DNA of 18,208 nt from the NCBI GenBank assembly GCA_900544435.1, contig UQVG01000010.1:1-18208 (forward strand), written 5' to 3'. Positions within the stretch are counted from its first letter, which is position 1. Every line of letters starts with the position of its first letter. The position numbers and the translations under genes were made by a program. The notes beneath the pieces were generated by a model, which was not told the origin of the DNA, did no database searches, and saw only the letters and a program-made list of their open reading frames with translations. Source of the stretch: an uncultured Erysipelotrichaceae bacterium. GTDB taxonomy: Bacteria; Bacillota_I; Bacilli_A; Erysipelotrichales; Coprobacillaceae. Shown piece by piece: positions 7,268 through 15,719 of the stretch.

Positions 7268-8254
7268 TTACTTTTTATCATATAAATGACATGCGCAGAA
7301 ATGACCTGGTTCTACTTCTTTAAAATCGGGTCTATCTGTTTTACAAATATCCATTGCTTTCGGACATCTTGTACAGAAACGACATCCTTTTGGTGGGTTG
7401 GCTGGACTTGGCACATCGCCACCTAAGATTTGTTTATCTTCAATTCTTTCTTTTCCAATTCTTGGAATTGCTGAGAATAATGCTTGTGTATAAGGATGTA
7501 ATGGTTTGGCATAAAGTGATTCAGTATCAGCCATTTCCATCATATTTCCTAAATACATAACTCCTACTCTATCAGCAATATGTTTTACAACACTTAAGTC
7601 ATGGGAAATGAAGATATAAGCAATACCCATTTTTTCTTGTAACTCATTTAATAAGTTGATGATTTTTGCTTGAATCGAAACATCTAACGCTGAAACAGGT
7701 TCGTCACAAATAATCAATTTTGGTTGTAAAGCAATTGCACGGGCAATCCCAATACGTTGTCTTTGTCCTCCTGAGAATTCATGAGGATAACGATACATGT
7801 AATCTAAGTTTAAACCAACTTGTTTCATAACTTCCACAATACGTGCATCACGTTCTTCTTTTGTTTTATAACATTGAGCGATATCGATTGGTTCAGCAAT
7901 AATATCTTTAACTGTCATACGTGGATTTAAAGAAGCATAAGGATCTTGGAAAATCAATTTGATTTTATCACGAGCTTCTTGTAATTCTTTACCTTTTAAG
8001 CTTGTAAAATCTTGACCATCTAAGATAACTTTTCCTTCAGTTGGTTCAATTAAACGGATCACACTTTTACCCATTGTTGATTTACCACATCCTGATTCAC
8101 CAACAATCCCAAAAGTTTCTCCTACTTTAACATCAAAGCTAATATCATCTACCGCTTTAACAACGCTTTTTTTACCTCTTAAAGAAGATGATTTAATAGA
8201 ATAATATTTCTTTAAATGTTCTACTTTTAATAAAACGTCTTGATTATTTTCCAT
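7268..8254 (-). CDS. oppF: Oligopeptide ABC importer ATP-binding protein OppF-like
   Basis: One of the two ATPases driving peptide import, at the cytoplasmic face of the OppBC pore. The 328 residues contain Walker [10 protein letters not shown] (about 52-60), Q-loop region [13 protein letters not shown], signature [14 protein letters not shown], Walker [13 protein letters not shown] and H-loop ISHDLSVV. The C-terminal oligo_HPY region has PLHPYTQAL and the cysteine-rich [14 protein letters not shown], spaced C-x2-C-x2-C-x6-C. Homologous peptide-transporter ATPases have been reported to bind a [4Fe-4S] cluster near this place; whether this one does is unknown. The ATG lies inside the OppD gene (11-base overlap), with AAGGAGGATG as the ribosome site, so the pair is probably translationally coupled. 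Confidence 0.93.
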   Translation of the reverse strand: MENNQDVLLKVEHLKKYYSIKSSSLRGKKSVVKAVDDISFDVKVGETFGIVGESGCGKSTMGKSVIRLIEPTEGKVILDGQDFTSLKGKELQEARDKIKLIFQDPYASLNPRMTVKDIIAEPIDIAQCYKTKEERDARIVEVMKQVGLNLDYMYRYPHEFSGGQRQRIGIARAIALQPKLIICDEPVSALDVSIQAKIINLLNELQEKMGIAYIFISHDLSVVKHIADRVGVMYLGNMMEMADTESLYAKPLHPYTQALFSAIPRIGKERIEDKQILGGDVPSPANPPKGCRFCTRCPKAMDICKTDRPDFKEVEPGHFCACHLYDKK

Positions 8255-9257
8255 TTTCTACATCCTCCTTATTCCATCTTTCATGATATTTCCAACAACG
8301 TACTAAATGGTTTTCACCATGTTCCATCATTGCTGGACATTCTTGATGACAGATTTCTTTAGCATGTTTACAACGTGGTGCGAAGAAACATCCTTTTGGA
8401 AGTTCATAAAGCATTGGTACAGAACCAGGAATAACTTCCAATTCTTCTTGATCATCGCTATCAATATCAGGAATTGATCTTCTTAAACCGATTGTATAAG
8501 GATGTAAAGGATTTTTAAATAAATCTTCTACATTTGTATATTCTACGATCTTACCTGCATACATAACGATTACGTTATCTGCCATTTCTGAAATAACACC
8601 CATATCATGTGTAATTAATAATACGGCTGTATTTAATTCTTTTTTCATTTTATTAATTAATTTTAAGATTTGTGCTTGAATAGTCACATCTAATGCTGTT
8701 GTAGGTTCATCACAAATCAATAATGATGGATTACAAGAAAGTGCCATTGCAATCATGATTCTTTGTCTCATCCCACCAGATAATTGATGAGGACAAGAAG
8801 CAAATACTTTTTCAGGCATTGGAATACCTACAAGTCTAATCATTTCTAAAGCACGTTCTTTAGCTTCTTGTTTACTCATTTTTTCATGAGTTAAAACAGC
8901 TTCCATAATTTGTTTTCCAACAGTAACAACTGGATTTAAAGATGTCATTGGTTCTTGGAAAATCATTGAGATTTCTTTACCACGAATATCTCTCATTTCT
9001 TTAGGAGATTTCTTTAATAAATCTTCTCCTTTATACATAATTTCACCAGCAGTAATCTTTCCTGGAGGAGAAGGGATTAATTGCATTAATGATAAAGCAG
9101 TCATACTTTTACCACAACCAGATTCTCCAACTACTCCTAAAGTTTCTCCTGGTTTGATACTAAAACTTACTTCTTGTACAGCAGGAAGCGCTCCACGATC
9201 TGTAAAGAAGGTAATACCAAGATCTTTGACTTCTAATAATTCTTTATTTTCACTCAT
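8244..9257 (-). CDS. oppD: Oligopeptide ABC importer ATP-binding protein OppD-like
   Basis: The partner ATPase of OppF. The 337 residues carry Walker A GESGCGKS (44-51), [13 protein letters not shown], signature [15 protein letters not shown], Walker [13 protein letters not shown] and H-loop ITHDMGV. The oligo_HPY tail has [14 protein letters not shown] and cysteines spaced C-x5-C-x6-C-x3-C beginning in KGCFFAPRC. The start at 9257 is preceded by AAGGGGA. It lies 14 bases after the OppC gene and overlaps the OppF gene by 11 bases. Dipeptide (DppD) specificity cannot be excluded by sequence alone. Confidence 0.93.
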   Translation of the reverse strand: MSENKELLEVKDLGITFFTDRGALPAVQEVSFSIKPGETLGVVGESGCGKSMTALSLMQLIPSPPGKITAGEIMYKGEDLLKKSPKEMRDIRGKEISMIFQEPMTSLNPVVTVGKQIMEAVLTHEKMSKQEAKERALEMIRLVGIPMPEKVFASCPHQLSGGMRQRIMIAMALSCNPSLLICDEPTTALDVTIQAQILKLINKMKKELNTAVLLITHDMGVISEMADNVIVMYAGKIVEYTNVEDLFKNPLHPYTIGLRRSIPDIDSDDQEELEVIPGSVPMLYELPKGCFFAPRCKHAKEICHQECPAMMEHGENHLVRCWKYHERWNKEDVENGK

Positions 9258-9271
9258 ATCTTTTCCCCTTT

Positions 9272-10141
9272 TTACGATCTTAATTTTGGATCAAGCGCAT
9301 CTCTTAATCCATCACCTAACATATTGAACGCTAATACTGTAATAATAATAGCTAAACCTGGAATAACTGAATAGTATGTTGCACTACGAATATATGGTTG
9401 TGAAAAACTAATCATTGAACCCCAGCTTGACATTGGTGCTTTAACACCTAAACCTAAGAAGCTTAATGATGCTTCTGACATAATTGCATTTGGAATACCT
9501 AATGTTACAGTAACGATTAATGTTGATAAACAGTTAGGTAATAAATGTTTCATAATAATTCTAAAACTATTTCCACCGCTGACTTTACATGCATCGATGT
9601 ATTCCATCTTTTTAAGACGCATAACATCCCCACGAATAAGTCTGGCAGTCGAAGACCAACCTAAAAGACCCAACGCTAAGTAAAGGTTAATTAAACCTGG
9701 TCCTAAAACGAACATGATAGCCATGGCAAATAATAAGAATGGGAATGATGAAAATACTTGGATTAAAAATGAAATGACAGCATCTACTTTTCCACCAAAG
9801 TATCCAGCACAAACACCCATTGTATAACCAATAACTGTCGCAATAATTTGTGAAACAATACCAACACTTAATGAAATACGACATCCATAAATAATTCTTG
9901 AGAAGATATCTCTTCCTAAATCATCTGTCCCAAACCAATGTGCAGCACATGGTTTCATTAAACGATCAGCAAGAACTTGTTTATCTGGATCATAAGGAGC
10001 AATCAATGGTGCAAATAAAGCAATTAAGCATAATAAAATAACGATAAATAAACATGCCATAGCCACTTTATTTTTCTTAAAAATGTTCCAACTGATTGAC
10101 CAATAACTTTGATATGTTTGATCTTTTTTCTTTTTAAACAT
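9272..10141 (-). CDS. oppC: Oligopeptide ABC importer permease OppC-like
   Basis: One of two permease subunits of the peptide channel. The 289-residue protein has a cytoplasmic N-terminus, a first membrane helix at about residues 28-50, the periplasm/outside-type loop [20 protein letters not shown], then [20 protein letters not shown] and five further helices. The coupling EAA loop lies around [17 protein letters not shown]. The C-terminus [16 protein letters not shown] is characteristic of OppC/DppC. It starts 1 base after the OppB stop codon, with AAGGAG in the OppB tail serving as ribosome site. Confidence 0.93.
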   Translation of the reverse strand: MFKKKKDQTYQSYWSISWNIFKKNKVAMACLFIVILLCLIALFAPLIAPYDPDKQVLADRLMKPCAAHWFGTDDLGRDIFSRIIYGCRISLSVGIVSQIIATVIGYTMGVCAGYFGGKVDAVISFLIQVFSSFPFLLFAMAIMFVLGPGLINLYLALGLLGWSSTARLIRGDVMRLKKMEYIDACKVSGGNSFRIIMKHLLPNCLSTLIVTVTLGIPNAIMSEASLSFLGLGVKAPMSSWGSMISFSQPYIRSATYYSVIPGLAIIITVLAFNMLGDGLRDALDPKLRS

Positions 10142-10142
10142 T

Positions 10143-11075
10143 CTATGATGACTCCTTTCCTAAACGAATTCTTGGATCTACTACTGTATAAAGTAAATCA
10201 ACAACTAAATACATAACGACACAAATAACAGCGATATACATAACGCCACCTTGGACGATTGGTAAATCACGTGTATTAATACTATCTACTAACATTTTTC
10301 CAATTCCAGGAATTGAGAAAACTGATTCTACTAAAACAGAACCTGTTAAGATGTTTCCTAAATCAGATCCAGCAATAGTAATAATTGGAATTAATGCATT
10401 ACGTAAAGCATGTTTGATTGTAACAACCCAACCTTTTAACCCCTTAGCTTGAGCAGTACGGATGTAATCTTGTGATAAAACATCTAACATACTTGTTCTT
10501 GTAATACGCGCAATACTTGCTGCATATCTTGTTCCTAAGGCAATACCAGGTAAGATAAATGATTTAAAGCTATCAATACCTGATAGTGGCAATAAATTAA
10601 ATTTCAAACAAATAACAATTTGTAAGATAATAGCAATCCAAAATGCTGGAGCTGAAATACCAAATACAGAAATTGTCATTAAAGCTGAATCAATCCATTT
10701 ACCACGATTAACAGCAGCTACAACACCTACAACAACACCTAAAACAACTGCTAATACATAAGCAATCCCAGCAAGTTTAGCTGTTACTAAAAATGAACTT
10801 GTTAAAATATCTAATACTGGTTTATTTTGAAAATATGATGTTCCAAAGTTACCTTGTAACATATTTCCTAACCAACTAAAGTATTGAATATAAATTGGTT
10901 GGTCCAATCCCATTTCATGTGTTACACGTGCAATGGTTGCTTGATCTGCGAATTCACCCAACATGATTTCAACAGGGTTACCAGGCACAATATTTAACAC
11001 AAAGAATGTAATTAACGAAATACAAAAAACGACACCAATAGCTTGTAATACACGTTTTAGTAAATACTTCGCCAT
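10143..11075 (-). CDS. oppB: Oligopeptide ABC importer permease OppB-like
   Basis: The second permease subunit, about 310 residues from the chosen start. MAKYLLKRVLQAIGVV opens the first membrane helix, followed by VPGNPVEIMLG, the conserved LGLDQPIYIQY-type stretch, and five more helices. The coupling loop lies around VLSQDYIRTAQAKGL. The end VVDLLYTVVDPRIRLG is typical of OppB/DppB. An ATG at 11129 would add 18 residues, but the ATG at 11075 has AGGAGG at the right distance and gives the family-standard N-terminus, whereas the upstream ATG sits inside the hairpin at 11102-11133. Confidence 0.92.
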   Translation of the reverse strand: MAKYLLKRVLQAIGVVFCISLITFFVLNIVPGNPVEIMLGEFADQATIARVTHEMGLDQPIYIQYFSWLGNMLQGNFGTSYFQNKPVLDILTSSFLVTAKLAGIAYVLAVVLGVVVGVVAAVNRGKWIDSALMTISVFGISAPAFWIAIILQIVICLKFNLLPLSGIDSFKSFILPGIALGTRYAASIARITRTSMLDVLSQDYIRTAQAKGLKGWVVTIKHALRNALIPIITIAGSDLGNILTGSVLVESVFSIPGIGKMLVDSINTRDLPIVQGGVMYIAVICVVMYLVVDLLYTVVDPRIRLGKESS

Positions 11076-11101
11076 ATTTTTCCTCCTTCTTCCTACAATA
11101 A

Positions 11102-11133
11102 ATATATGGAATGCATCGCTGCATTCCATATAT
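11102..11133 (-). repeat. Long hairpin between oppA and oppB (14-bp perfect stem)
   Basis: ATATATGGAATGCA (11102-11115), a 4-base loop, and its exact complement (11120-11133). No strong U-run follows in the minus-strand RNA, so it is a weak terminator at most. It may block 3' exonuclease decay of oppA mRNA or attenuate read-through, giving more binding protein than permease, as described for several binding-protein operons. Confidence 0.7.
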
Positions 11134-11159
11134 GATTAACACTTATTAAATTTCATTTA

Positions 11160-12755
11160 CTATTTTTTAGATAAATCAATATCGATGTTATATAAATGAT
11201 AAATTAAGTTTCCTAATTTAGCATTTTTTACATATGGTTTAGCAACAAATTGTAACTTACCGTAATATAAAGGAATTGTTCCATAATCTTCACGAGATAA
11301 GATATAATCTGCTTTTTTGTATAATTCAACACGTTTATCAGAATCAGTTGATTCTCTAGCTTCTTTCATTAATGAATCGAATTCAGGATTGTTGTAGAAT
11401 ACACCTTTACCTACAGCATTTTCTGAATAGTAATAAGTATACATTTGGTTATCAGCATCTGCATATAATGGGAACCATCCAACGATTGTTGCTTGTAATT
11501 CACCAGCAGCTCTTGCTGAAGACCAGATACCTGCATCAATTGTTTCTACGTTCATAGTAATTCCAGCTTCTTTTAAGTAAGCTTGTAATGCAGTTGCAAT
11601 TTTTTCTTCGTTTTGTCTAACTTTGCAAGTAAATGTAGGGTTTGAAATACCTGCATCAGCTAAAACTTTTTTAGCTTTTGTAACGTTATGTTCATAAGCT
11701 TTTAATTTGTCATCATGACCAGGAACACCTGGGTTTAAGAATGATGAAGCTGGTTGGGCAGCACCATTTAATACTGTGTTACATAATTCTTTACGGTTAA
11801 TAGCTAATGAGATTGCTTCTCTTACAGCTTTATTGCTTAATACTGGATCAGTATCTTTAATTGATAAGAAATATGTACCTAATGGAGTTACTTGAGTAAT
11901 TTCATCTTTTAAATCACTATCTTTATATTGATCTAATAATGAAGTAGATAAGTCACACATATCAATGTTACCTTGTTCATATTCCATCATTTTTGTACTT
12001 ACATCATCAATATAAACAATTTCTAAACGATCTAAGTTAACTTTTTTACCATGATAGTTTTTATTTGGAACCATTACAACTTTAGTTTGTTCATCATTTT
12101 CTTTAATTACATAAGGACCAGTACCAATTAAGTTAGTTCCTTTACCCCAGTTTTCACCAGCAGCAGCACATGCATCAGAAGGATAAATTGAAGCATAGTC
12201 CATACCTAAGTTAGCAACAAATGGTGCAAATTTGTAATCAATATGTAATTTAAAAGTGTAATCATCAACTGTTTCAAAACCACTTAATTCAGTAGCTTTA
12301 CCATCTAACATATCTTGAGCACCAGTAATCATGTTGTACATATATGTATTTGTACATCCTGTTGCTGGTGTAAACATTCTTTCGAATGTATATTTAACAT
12401 CTTCAGTAGTTAAATCAGAACCATCTGAGAATTTAACACCTTTTTTAAGTGTAATTGTATAAGTTAATCCATCATCAGATACTTCTGGCATATCTTTAGC
12501 AAGAACACATTCTTCTTTGTTGTCATCATTCCAACGATATAATCCTTCTAATACGTTGTCAGCAACAGAAGAAGCCCCTGAGTTTGTGTTAGTTTGCATA
12601 TCTAAACCAACTTTTGGATTAGATTGACCAAAGCGAAATACTTTTTCGCCACTTTCTGTACTTTTGCTTGAGCTACTTGAACCACCACATCCAGCTAAGG
12701 ATACAGCCATTGCAGCAACAGCAAGAACAGATAAAGATTTCTTTAATAAGTTCAT
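11160..12755 (-). CDS. oppA: Peptide-binding lipoprotein OppA-like (SBP_bac_5 family)
   Basis: The extracellular substrate receptor of the Opp importer. The 531 residues start with a lipoprotein signal (MNLLKKSLSVLAVAAMAVSL) and lipobox LAGC, giving a lipidated C23, then a Ser-rich linker. SBP_bac_5 landmarks follow: FSDGSDLTTEDVKYTFER, GTGPYVIKEN, NKAVREAISLAINRKEL and YYGKLQFVAKPYV. AGGAGG lies 8 bases before the ATG at 12755. It is the first gene of the oppABCDF-peptidase operon and is separated from oppB by an 84-base gap with a hairpin. The exact ligand (oligopeptide, dipeptide or other) cannot be told; the downstream aminopeptidase favours peptides. Confidence 0.93.
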   Translation of the reverse strand: MNLLKKSLSVLAVAAMAVSLAGCGGSSSSSKSTESGEKVFRFGQSNPKVGLDMQTNTNSGASSVADNVLEGLYRWNDDNKEECVLAKDMPEVSDDGLTYTITLKKGVKFSDGSDLTTEDVKYTFERMFTPATGCTNTYMYNMITGAQDMLDGKATELSGFETVDDYTFKLHIDYKFAPFVANLGMDYASIYPSDACAAAGENWGKGTNLIGTGPYVIKENDEQTKVVMVPNKNYHGKKVNLDRLEIVYIDDVSTKMMEYEQGNIDMCDLSTSLLDQYKDSDLKDEITQVTPLGTYFLSIKDTDPVLSNKAVREAISLAINRKELCNTVLNGAAQPASSFLNPGVPGHDDKLKAYEHNVTKAKKVLADAGISNPTFTCKVRQNEEKIATALQAYLKEAGITMNVETIDAGIWSSARAAGELQATIVGWFPLYADADNQMYTYYYSENAVGKGVFYNNPEFDSLMKEARESTDSDKRVELYKKADYILSREDYGTIPLYYGKLQFVAKPYVKNAKLGNLIYHLYNIDIDLSKK

Positions 12756-12800
12756 TTCCCTTTCCTCCTAGTTTTAACAATTCCCTACTTAAACTTTCTT

Positions 12801-12836
12801 AAAGTACCTTTGTATTATAAAGTACCTTTGTATTAT
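12801..12836. repeat. Perfect 18-bp tandem duplication in the opp promoter
   Basis: AAAGTACCTTTGTATTAT occurs twice head to tail, at 12801-12818 and 12819-12836. On the minus strand the duplication yields two TATAAT boxes 18 bp apart, and so a possible second promoter (TTGATA, 16-bp spacer, TATAAT at 12819-12814). Confidence 0.9.
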
Positions 12837-12860
12837 ATCAAAGGGCTTTCTTGATTTCAA
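12832..12860 (-). promoter_or_regulatory. Promoter of the opp operon
   Basis: On the minus strand -35 TTGAAA (12860-12855), a 17-bp spacer and -10 TATAAT (12837-12832). The start should lie near 12825, with a leader of about 70 nt before oppA. The -10 lies in the 18-bp tandem repeat. Confidence 0.7.
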
Positions 12861-12874
12861 CAGAATGTTGCATT

Positions 12875-12886
12875 TTTGTATACAAT
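12875..12886. promoter_or_regulatory. Candidate GntR operator 3 upstream of the opp promoter (TTTGTATACAAT)
   Basis: Contains the same palindromic core TTGTATACAA (12876-12885) as the aconitase operator. It is centred about 20 bp upstream of the opp -35, near -56 relative to the predicted start. That is not a classical repression position and would allow activation or modulation. Link to the GntR protein is inferred. Confidence 0.6.
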
Positions 12887-12965
12887 TAAGAATAATTATC
12901 TAATTTCATACCTTATTATCATACTTTTTTATGTTTTTTTGCAAAAAAATGTTCTTGTTTATGCA

Positions 12966-13002
12966 AAAAAACAATATCCACACCATATGGATATTGTTTT
13001 TT
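12966..13002 (-). terminator. Intrinsic terminator of the ene-reductase/SDR operon
   Basis: A 15-bp perfect stem (12966-12980 with 12988-13002) around a 7-base loop. In minus-strand RNA the 3' arm ends in a run of seven U. It begins 3 bases past the SDR stop codon. The A-run on the other side could allow function in both directions. Confidence 0.85.
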
Positions 13003-13005
13003 ATT

Positions 13006-13767
13006 TTAAAGCATGCTTGTCATTCCACCATCAATAACAAGTAATTGTCCTGTTGTATAAGTACAAGCATCACTTGCAAAGTAAATAAGTGCTCCGTTCA
13101 TTTCACCTTCACGACCAAATCTCTTAAGGGCTACTCTGTTTTTTAAAACAAGTGAACCTGGTGCATCTAAAGCATCATGTGTCATTTCTGTATCATAGAC
13201 GCCTGGTGCAATGGCATTAACAAGAATACCATAAGGAGCTAAATCTCCAGCCATGGCTTTTGTAAGATTGACAACCCCGCCTTTAGCCGCAAAATAACTT
13301 ACTTGAGCAGGTCCAGCTTGAATACCACCAACCGATGAAATATTAATAATTCTTCCATATTTTTGTTTCATCATAATTGTTGAAACTTCTCTTGCCATAA
13401 GGAAGACACCTTTTAAATCAGTATCTAAAACTTTATCCCATTGTGCTGTTGTATGATCATGAAGACCACTAGAGTATTCCACAACACCTGCATTATTTAC
13501 AAGAATATCAATTTTTCCAAAATGATCAACAACAGCTTTGACTGCTTCTTTAATACTTGCTTCATCTGTAACATCACATGAAACAGGTAAACAATCATGT
13601 CCATTTTGTTTTAATTCTTTAGAAAATTCTTCTAATCTTTCTTTTCTACGTGCAAGGATAGCGACATCGCATCCTTGTTCACTTAATGCTCTTGCAAATT
13701 GTTGTCCAAGTCCACTTGAAGCTCCTGTAACAACCGCTACTTTTCCTGTTAAATCAAAACTAATCAT
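13006..13767 (-). CDS. Short-chain dehydrogenase/reductase (classical SDR)
   Basis: A 253-residue cytoplasmic oxidoreductase of the classical SDR group (FabG, hydroxysteroid and gluconate dehydrogenase relatives). Cofactor motif TGASSGLG is at 14-21 and NNAG at 91-94; catalytic S145 is in NISSVGG and Y158/K162 in YFAAK. LARRKER after the second strand suggests NADP(H). The position of the catalytic-tetrad Asn (41 residues before Tyr, usually in a VNLKG-like motif) is D117 in DTDLKG. The C-terminus TTGQLLVIDGGMT is standard. It begins 12 bases after the flavoprotein gene; AGGAGA overlapping that gene's stop codon is the ribosome site. A carbonyl/alcohol step on the same substrate as the flavoprotein is likely; the substrate is unknown. 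Confidence 0.9.
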   Translation of the reverse strand: MISFDLTGKVAVVTGASSGLGQQFARALSEQGCDVAILARRKERLEEFSKELKQNGHDCLPVSCDVTDEASIKEAVKAVVDHFGKIDILVNNAGVVEYSSGLHDHTTAQWDKVLDTDLKGVFLMAREVSTIMMKQKYGRIINISSVGGIQAGPAQVSYFAAKGGVVNLTKAMAGDLAPYGILVNAIAPGVYDTEMTHDALDAPGSLVLKNRVALKRFGREGEMNGALIYFASDACTYTTGQLLVIDGGMTSML

Positions 13768-13779
13768 CTTTATTATCTC

Positions 13780-15696
13780 CTATTCCATCACACGAATTGC
13801 ATGATATCCTTCATGAATTGCTGTTAAGATTTTTCTTGGTGCAACAGCATCTCCAATAACAGCAACTTCATTATATTTTTCATCTAATAAATCTTCTAAT
13901 TGATTATTAGGTCTAAATCCAACAGCATTTAAAACAGTATCACATTCAAGCATCATTGCTTGTCCATCTCTTTCAAATGTAACACTTGTTGGTGTAATAT
14001 TTGTTACTTTAGCGTTTGCTTCAACTTTAACACCACGATCTTTAACCATTTTTCTTAAATGTTGATCATTATTTAAACAATGGTTCGCTGTAAATAAGAT
14101 GTCTGGACACATTTCTACTAATGTCACATCTCCATCTTTTCCAGCAATATCACAAGCAGCTTCTGTACCAGCAAGACCAGCACCAATAACAACAACTTTT
14201 TTACCAACTGTTGCTTGATGTGTTAAATAATCACTAGCAAGAATTGTTGTATCAATACCTGGAATTGGTGGCATAGCAGGAGTTGAACCAGCAGCTAAGA
14301 TAACTTTATCATAGTCTCCTTCAAGATTATCTTTAGTAATTGCTGTATTTAAATGAACATTGACTCCTAATTTTTGACATTGTGTTTCTAAGTATTTAAT
14401 TAATTTTAAAACATCTGCTTTAAAATCTGGACCACCTGCAGGCCAAAGTGTTCCCCCTAATTTATCTTCTTTTTCATATAAATCCACATCAAAACCACGA
14501 CGTTTTGCAGTAATGGCAGCCATCATACCAGCTGGACCTCCACCAATAACTAATACGTTACGTTTTTGACCATTTGGAAGTGGTAAAGCATAAGCTTTTT
14601 CTGCATAACATAATGGGTTCACTGCACAATAGTAGTGTTTTCCACTAAATCCAGCAAGTAAACATTCATTACATCCAACACACGGAGCGATATCTTCTTC
14701 ATGATGTGCTTTGACTTTTTTAGGCCAATATGGATCAGCTAACATTTGATGAGCAAGTCCTACATAATCTAAAATACCATCTTCAACAGCTTTTTTAGCC
14801 ACTTCAGGATCTTTTAAGTTACCATCACCTAATACTGGAACACTTACAACATCTTTGATTGCTTTTTGAACATCAAGTTTATATCCTTCTTTACTATAAA
14901 CAGTAGTGATAGCTTGGAACCATTCTTCATAACATCCTGTATCAACATGTAAAGCATCAACACCAGCTTTTTCTAAGATTTTAGCCATTTCAATACCTTC
15001 ATCAATGGTTCTAAAACCTTCTACTCTTTGATGTGGTGTAAATTTAACAAGCACTGGCATAGTATCTGGAACGTTCTTTTTAATTGCTTCAATACATTCC
15101 AAAGTAAAACGCATACGATTTTCAAGTGATCCACCATATTCATCTGTTCTATTATTCCATTGAACAGAATGGAATTGATCTAATAAATATCCTCCATAAG
15201 CATGTAATTCCACACAGTCTGCCCCAGCATTTACAGCAAGTGAAGCACTATACCCAACTTTTTCCACTAAATAATGAATATCTTCTTTTGAAAAAGGTTT
15301 ACAAATTAAGTCAAGGAACCAAAATGCTCCAACACTACCTGCACTATAAGGTGGTGTAAAAGGATCGGTAAATTGTTGACGTCCTAAACCTGGTGATAAT
15401 TGCACACATACTTTTGCACCATAAGCATGACATCTTTCAATTAACATGTTTAATCTTTCTACATGATGGAAATCAGAAAGTTCTGTACATGGTCTTGGTT
15501 CATATTTTGTAGAAACAACGTTAGCACCTGTAATAATTAAACCAGCACCACCTTTTGCTCTTTCTTCAAAATAATCAATACCTTCATTACAATAAGCTCC
15601 ATCAGCTTCTCCAGTTGTTCCCATAGGTGACATGAAAATTCTGTTTTTTAATTTCATTTTACCTATGTATGTCTTATCAAATAAACTCTTAGCCAT
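13780..15696 (-). CDS. NADH:flavin oxidoreductase, OYE-type FMN domain fused to [4Fe-4S] and FAD/NAD(P) domains (ene-reductase family)
   Basis: A 638-residue member of the 2,4-dienoyl-CoA reductase/enoate reductase/BaiCD-BaiH/trimethylamine dehydrogenase family. Residues 1-330 form the FMN barrel (FMSPMGTTGEADG, CVQLSPGLGRQ, RTDEYGGSLENRMRF). C339, C342, C345 and C357 (C-x2-C-x2-C-x11-C) should hold a [4Fe-4S] cluster. Two dinucleotide folds follow: VIGGGPAGM (about 383-391) and VIGAGLAG (about 503-510). The substrate-binding motif reads HAYGGYLLDQF (165-175), with Gly where OYE enzymes usually have Asn or His three residues after the first His. An ATG at 15714 exists, but AGGAGG lies within its codons, so the ATG at 15696 is the start. 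It is the first gene of an operon with the SDR, under a consensus promoter and opposite a TetR gene. The substrate (enoate, dienoyl-CoA, steroid or bile acid enone) cannot be named. Confidence 0.88.
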   Translation of the reverse strand: MAKSLFDKTYIGKMKLKNRIFMSPMGTTGEADGAYCNEGIDYFEERAKGGAGLIITGANVVSTKYEPRPCTELSDFHHVERLNMLIERCHAYGAKVCVQLSPGLGRQQFTDPFTPPYSAGSVGAFWFLDLICKPFSKEDIHYLVEKVGYSASLAVNAGADCVELHAYGGYLLDQFHSVQWNNRTDEYGGSLENRMRFTLECIEAIKKNVPDTMPVLVKFTPHQRVEGFRTIDEGIEMAKILEKAGVDALHVDTGCYEEWFQAITTVYSKEGYKLDVQKAIKDVVSVPVLGDGNLKDPEVAKKAVEDGILDYVGLAHQMLADPYWPKKVKAHHEEDIAPCVGCNECLLAGFSGKHYYCAVNPLCYAEKAYALPLPNGQKRNVLVIGGGPAGMMAAITAKRRGFDVDLYEKEDKLGGTLWPAGGPDFKADVLKLIKYLETQCQKLGVNVHLNTAITKDNLEGDYDKVILAAGSTPAMPPIPGIDTTILASDYLTHQATVGKKVVVIGAGLAGTEAACDIAGKDGDVTLVEMCPDILFTANHCLNNDQHLRKMVKDRGVKVEANAKVTNITPTSVTFERDGQAMMLECDTVLNAVGFRPNNQLEDLLDEKYNEVAVIGDAVAPRKILTAIHEGYHAIRVME

Positions 15697-15719
15697 TTTC
15701 TTTTTCCTCCTCATACCAA

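Noticed and set aside
11076..11129. Upstream ATG adding 18 residues to OppB
   Set aside because: It lies inside a hairpin and lacks a good ribosome site; the ATG at 11075 has AGGAGG and gives the normal OppB N-terminus.
12934..12949. T7-GC-A7 palindrome upstream of the opp promoter
   Set aside because: It is a low-complexity dyad in very AT-rich DNA about 100 bp from the promoter; no terminator or operator role can be supported.
13780..15696. Bilirubin reductase (BilR) identity for the flavoprotein
   Set aside because: As I recall, BilR is marked by an HGDR motif around residues 164-167. Here the matching residues are HAYG, so the diagnostic Asp and Arg are missing.
13006..15696. A bai (bile acid 7-dehydroxylation) operon
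   Set aside because: Only two enzyme types of wide distribution are present. There is no CoA ligase, CoA transferase, BaiE-like dehydratase or BaiG-like transporter nearby.
15697..15714. Upstream ATG adding six residues to the flavoprotein
   Set aside because: The added codons are themselves the AGGAGG ribosome site for the ATG at 15696.
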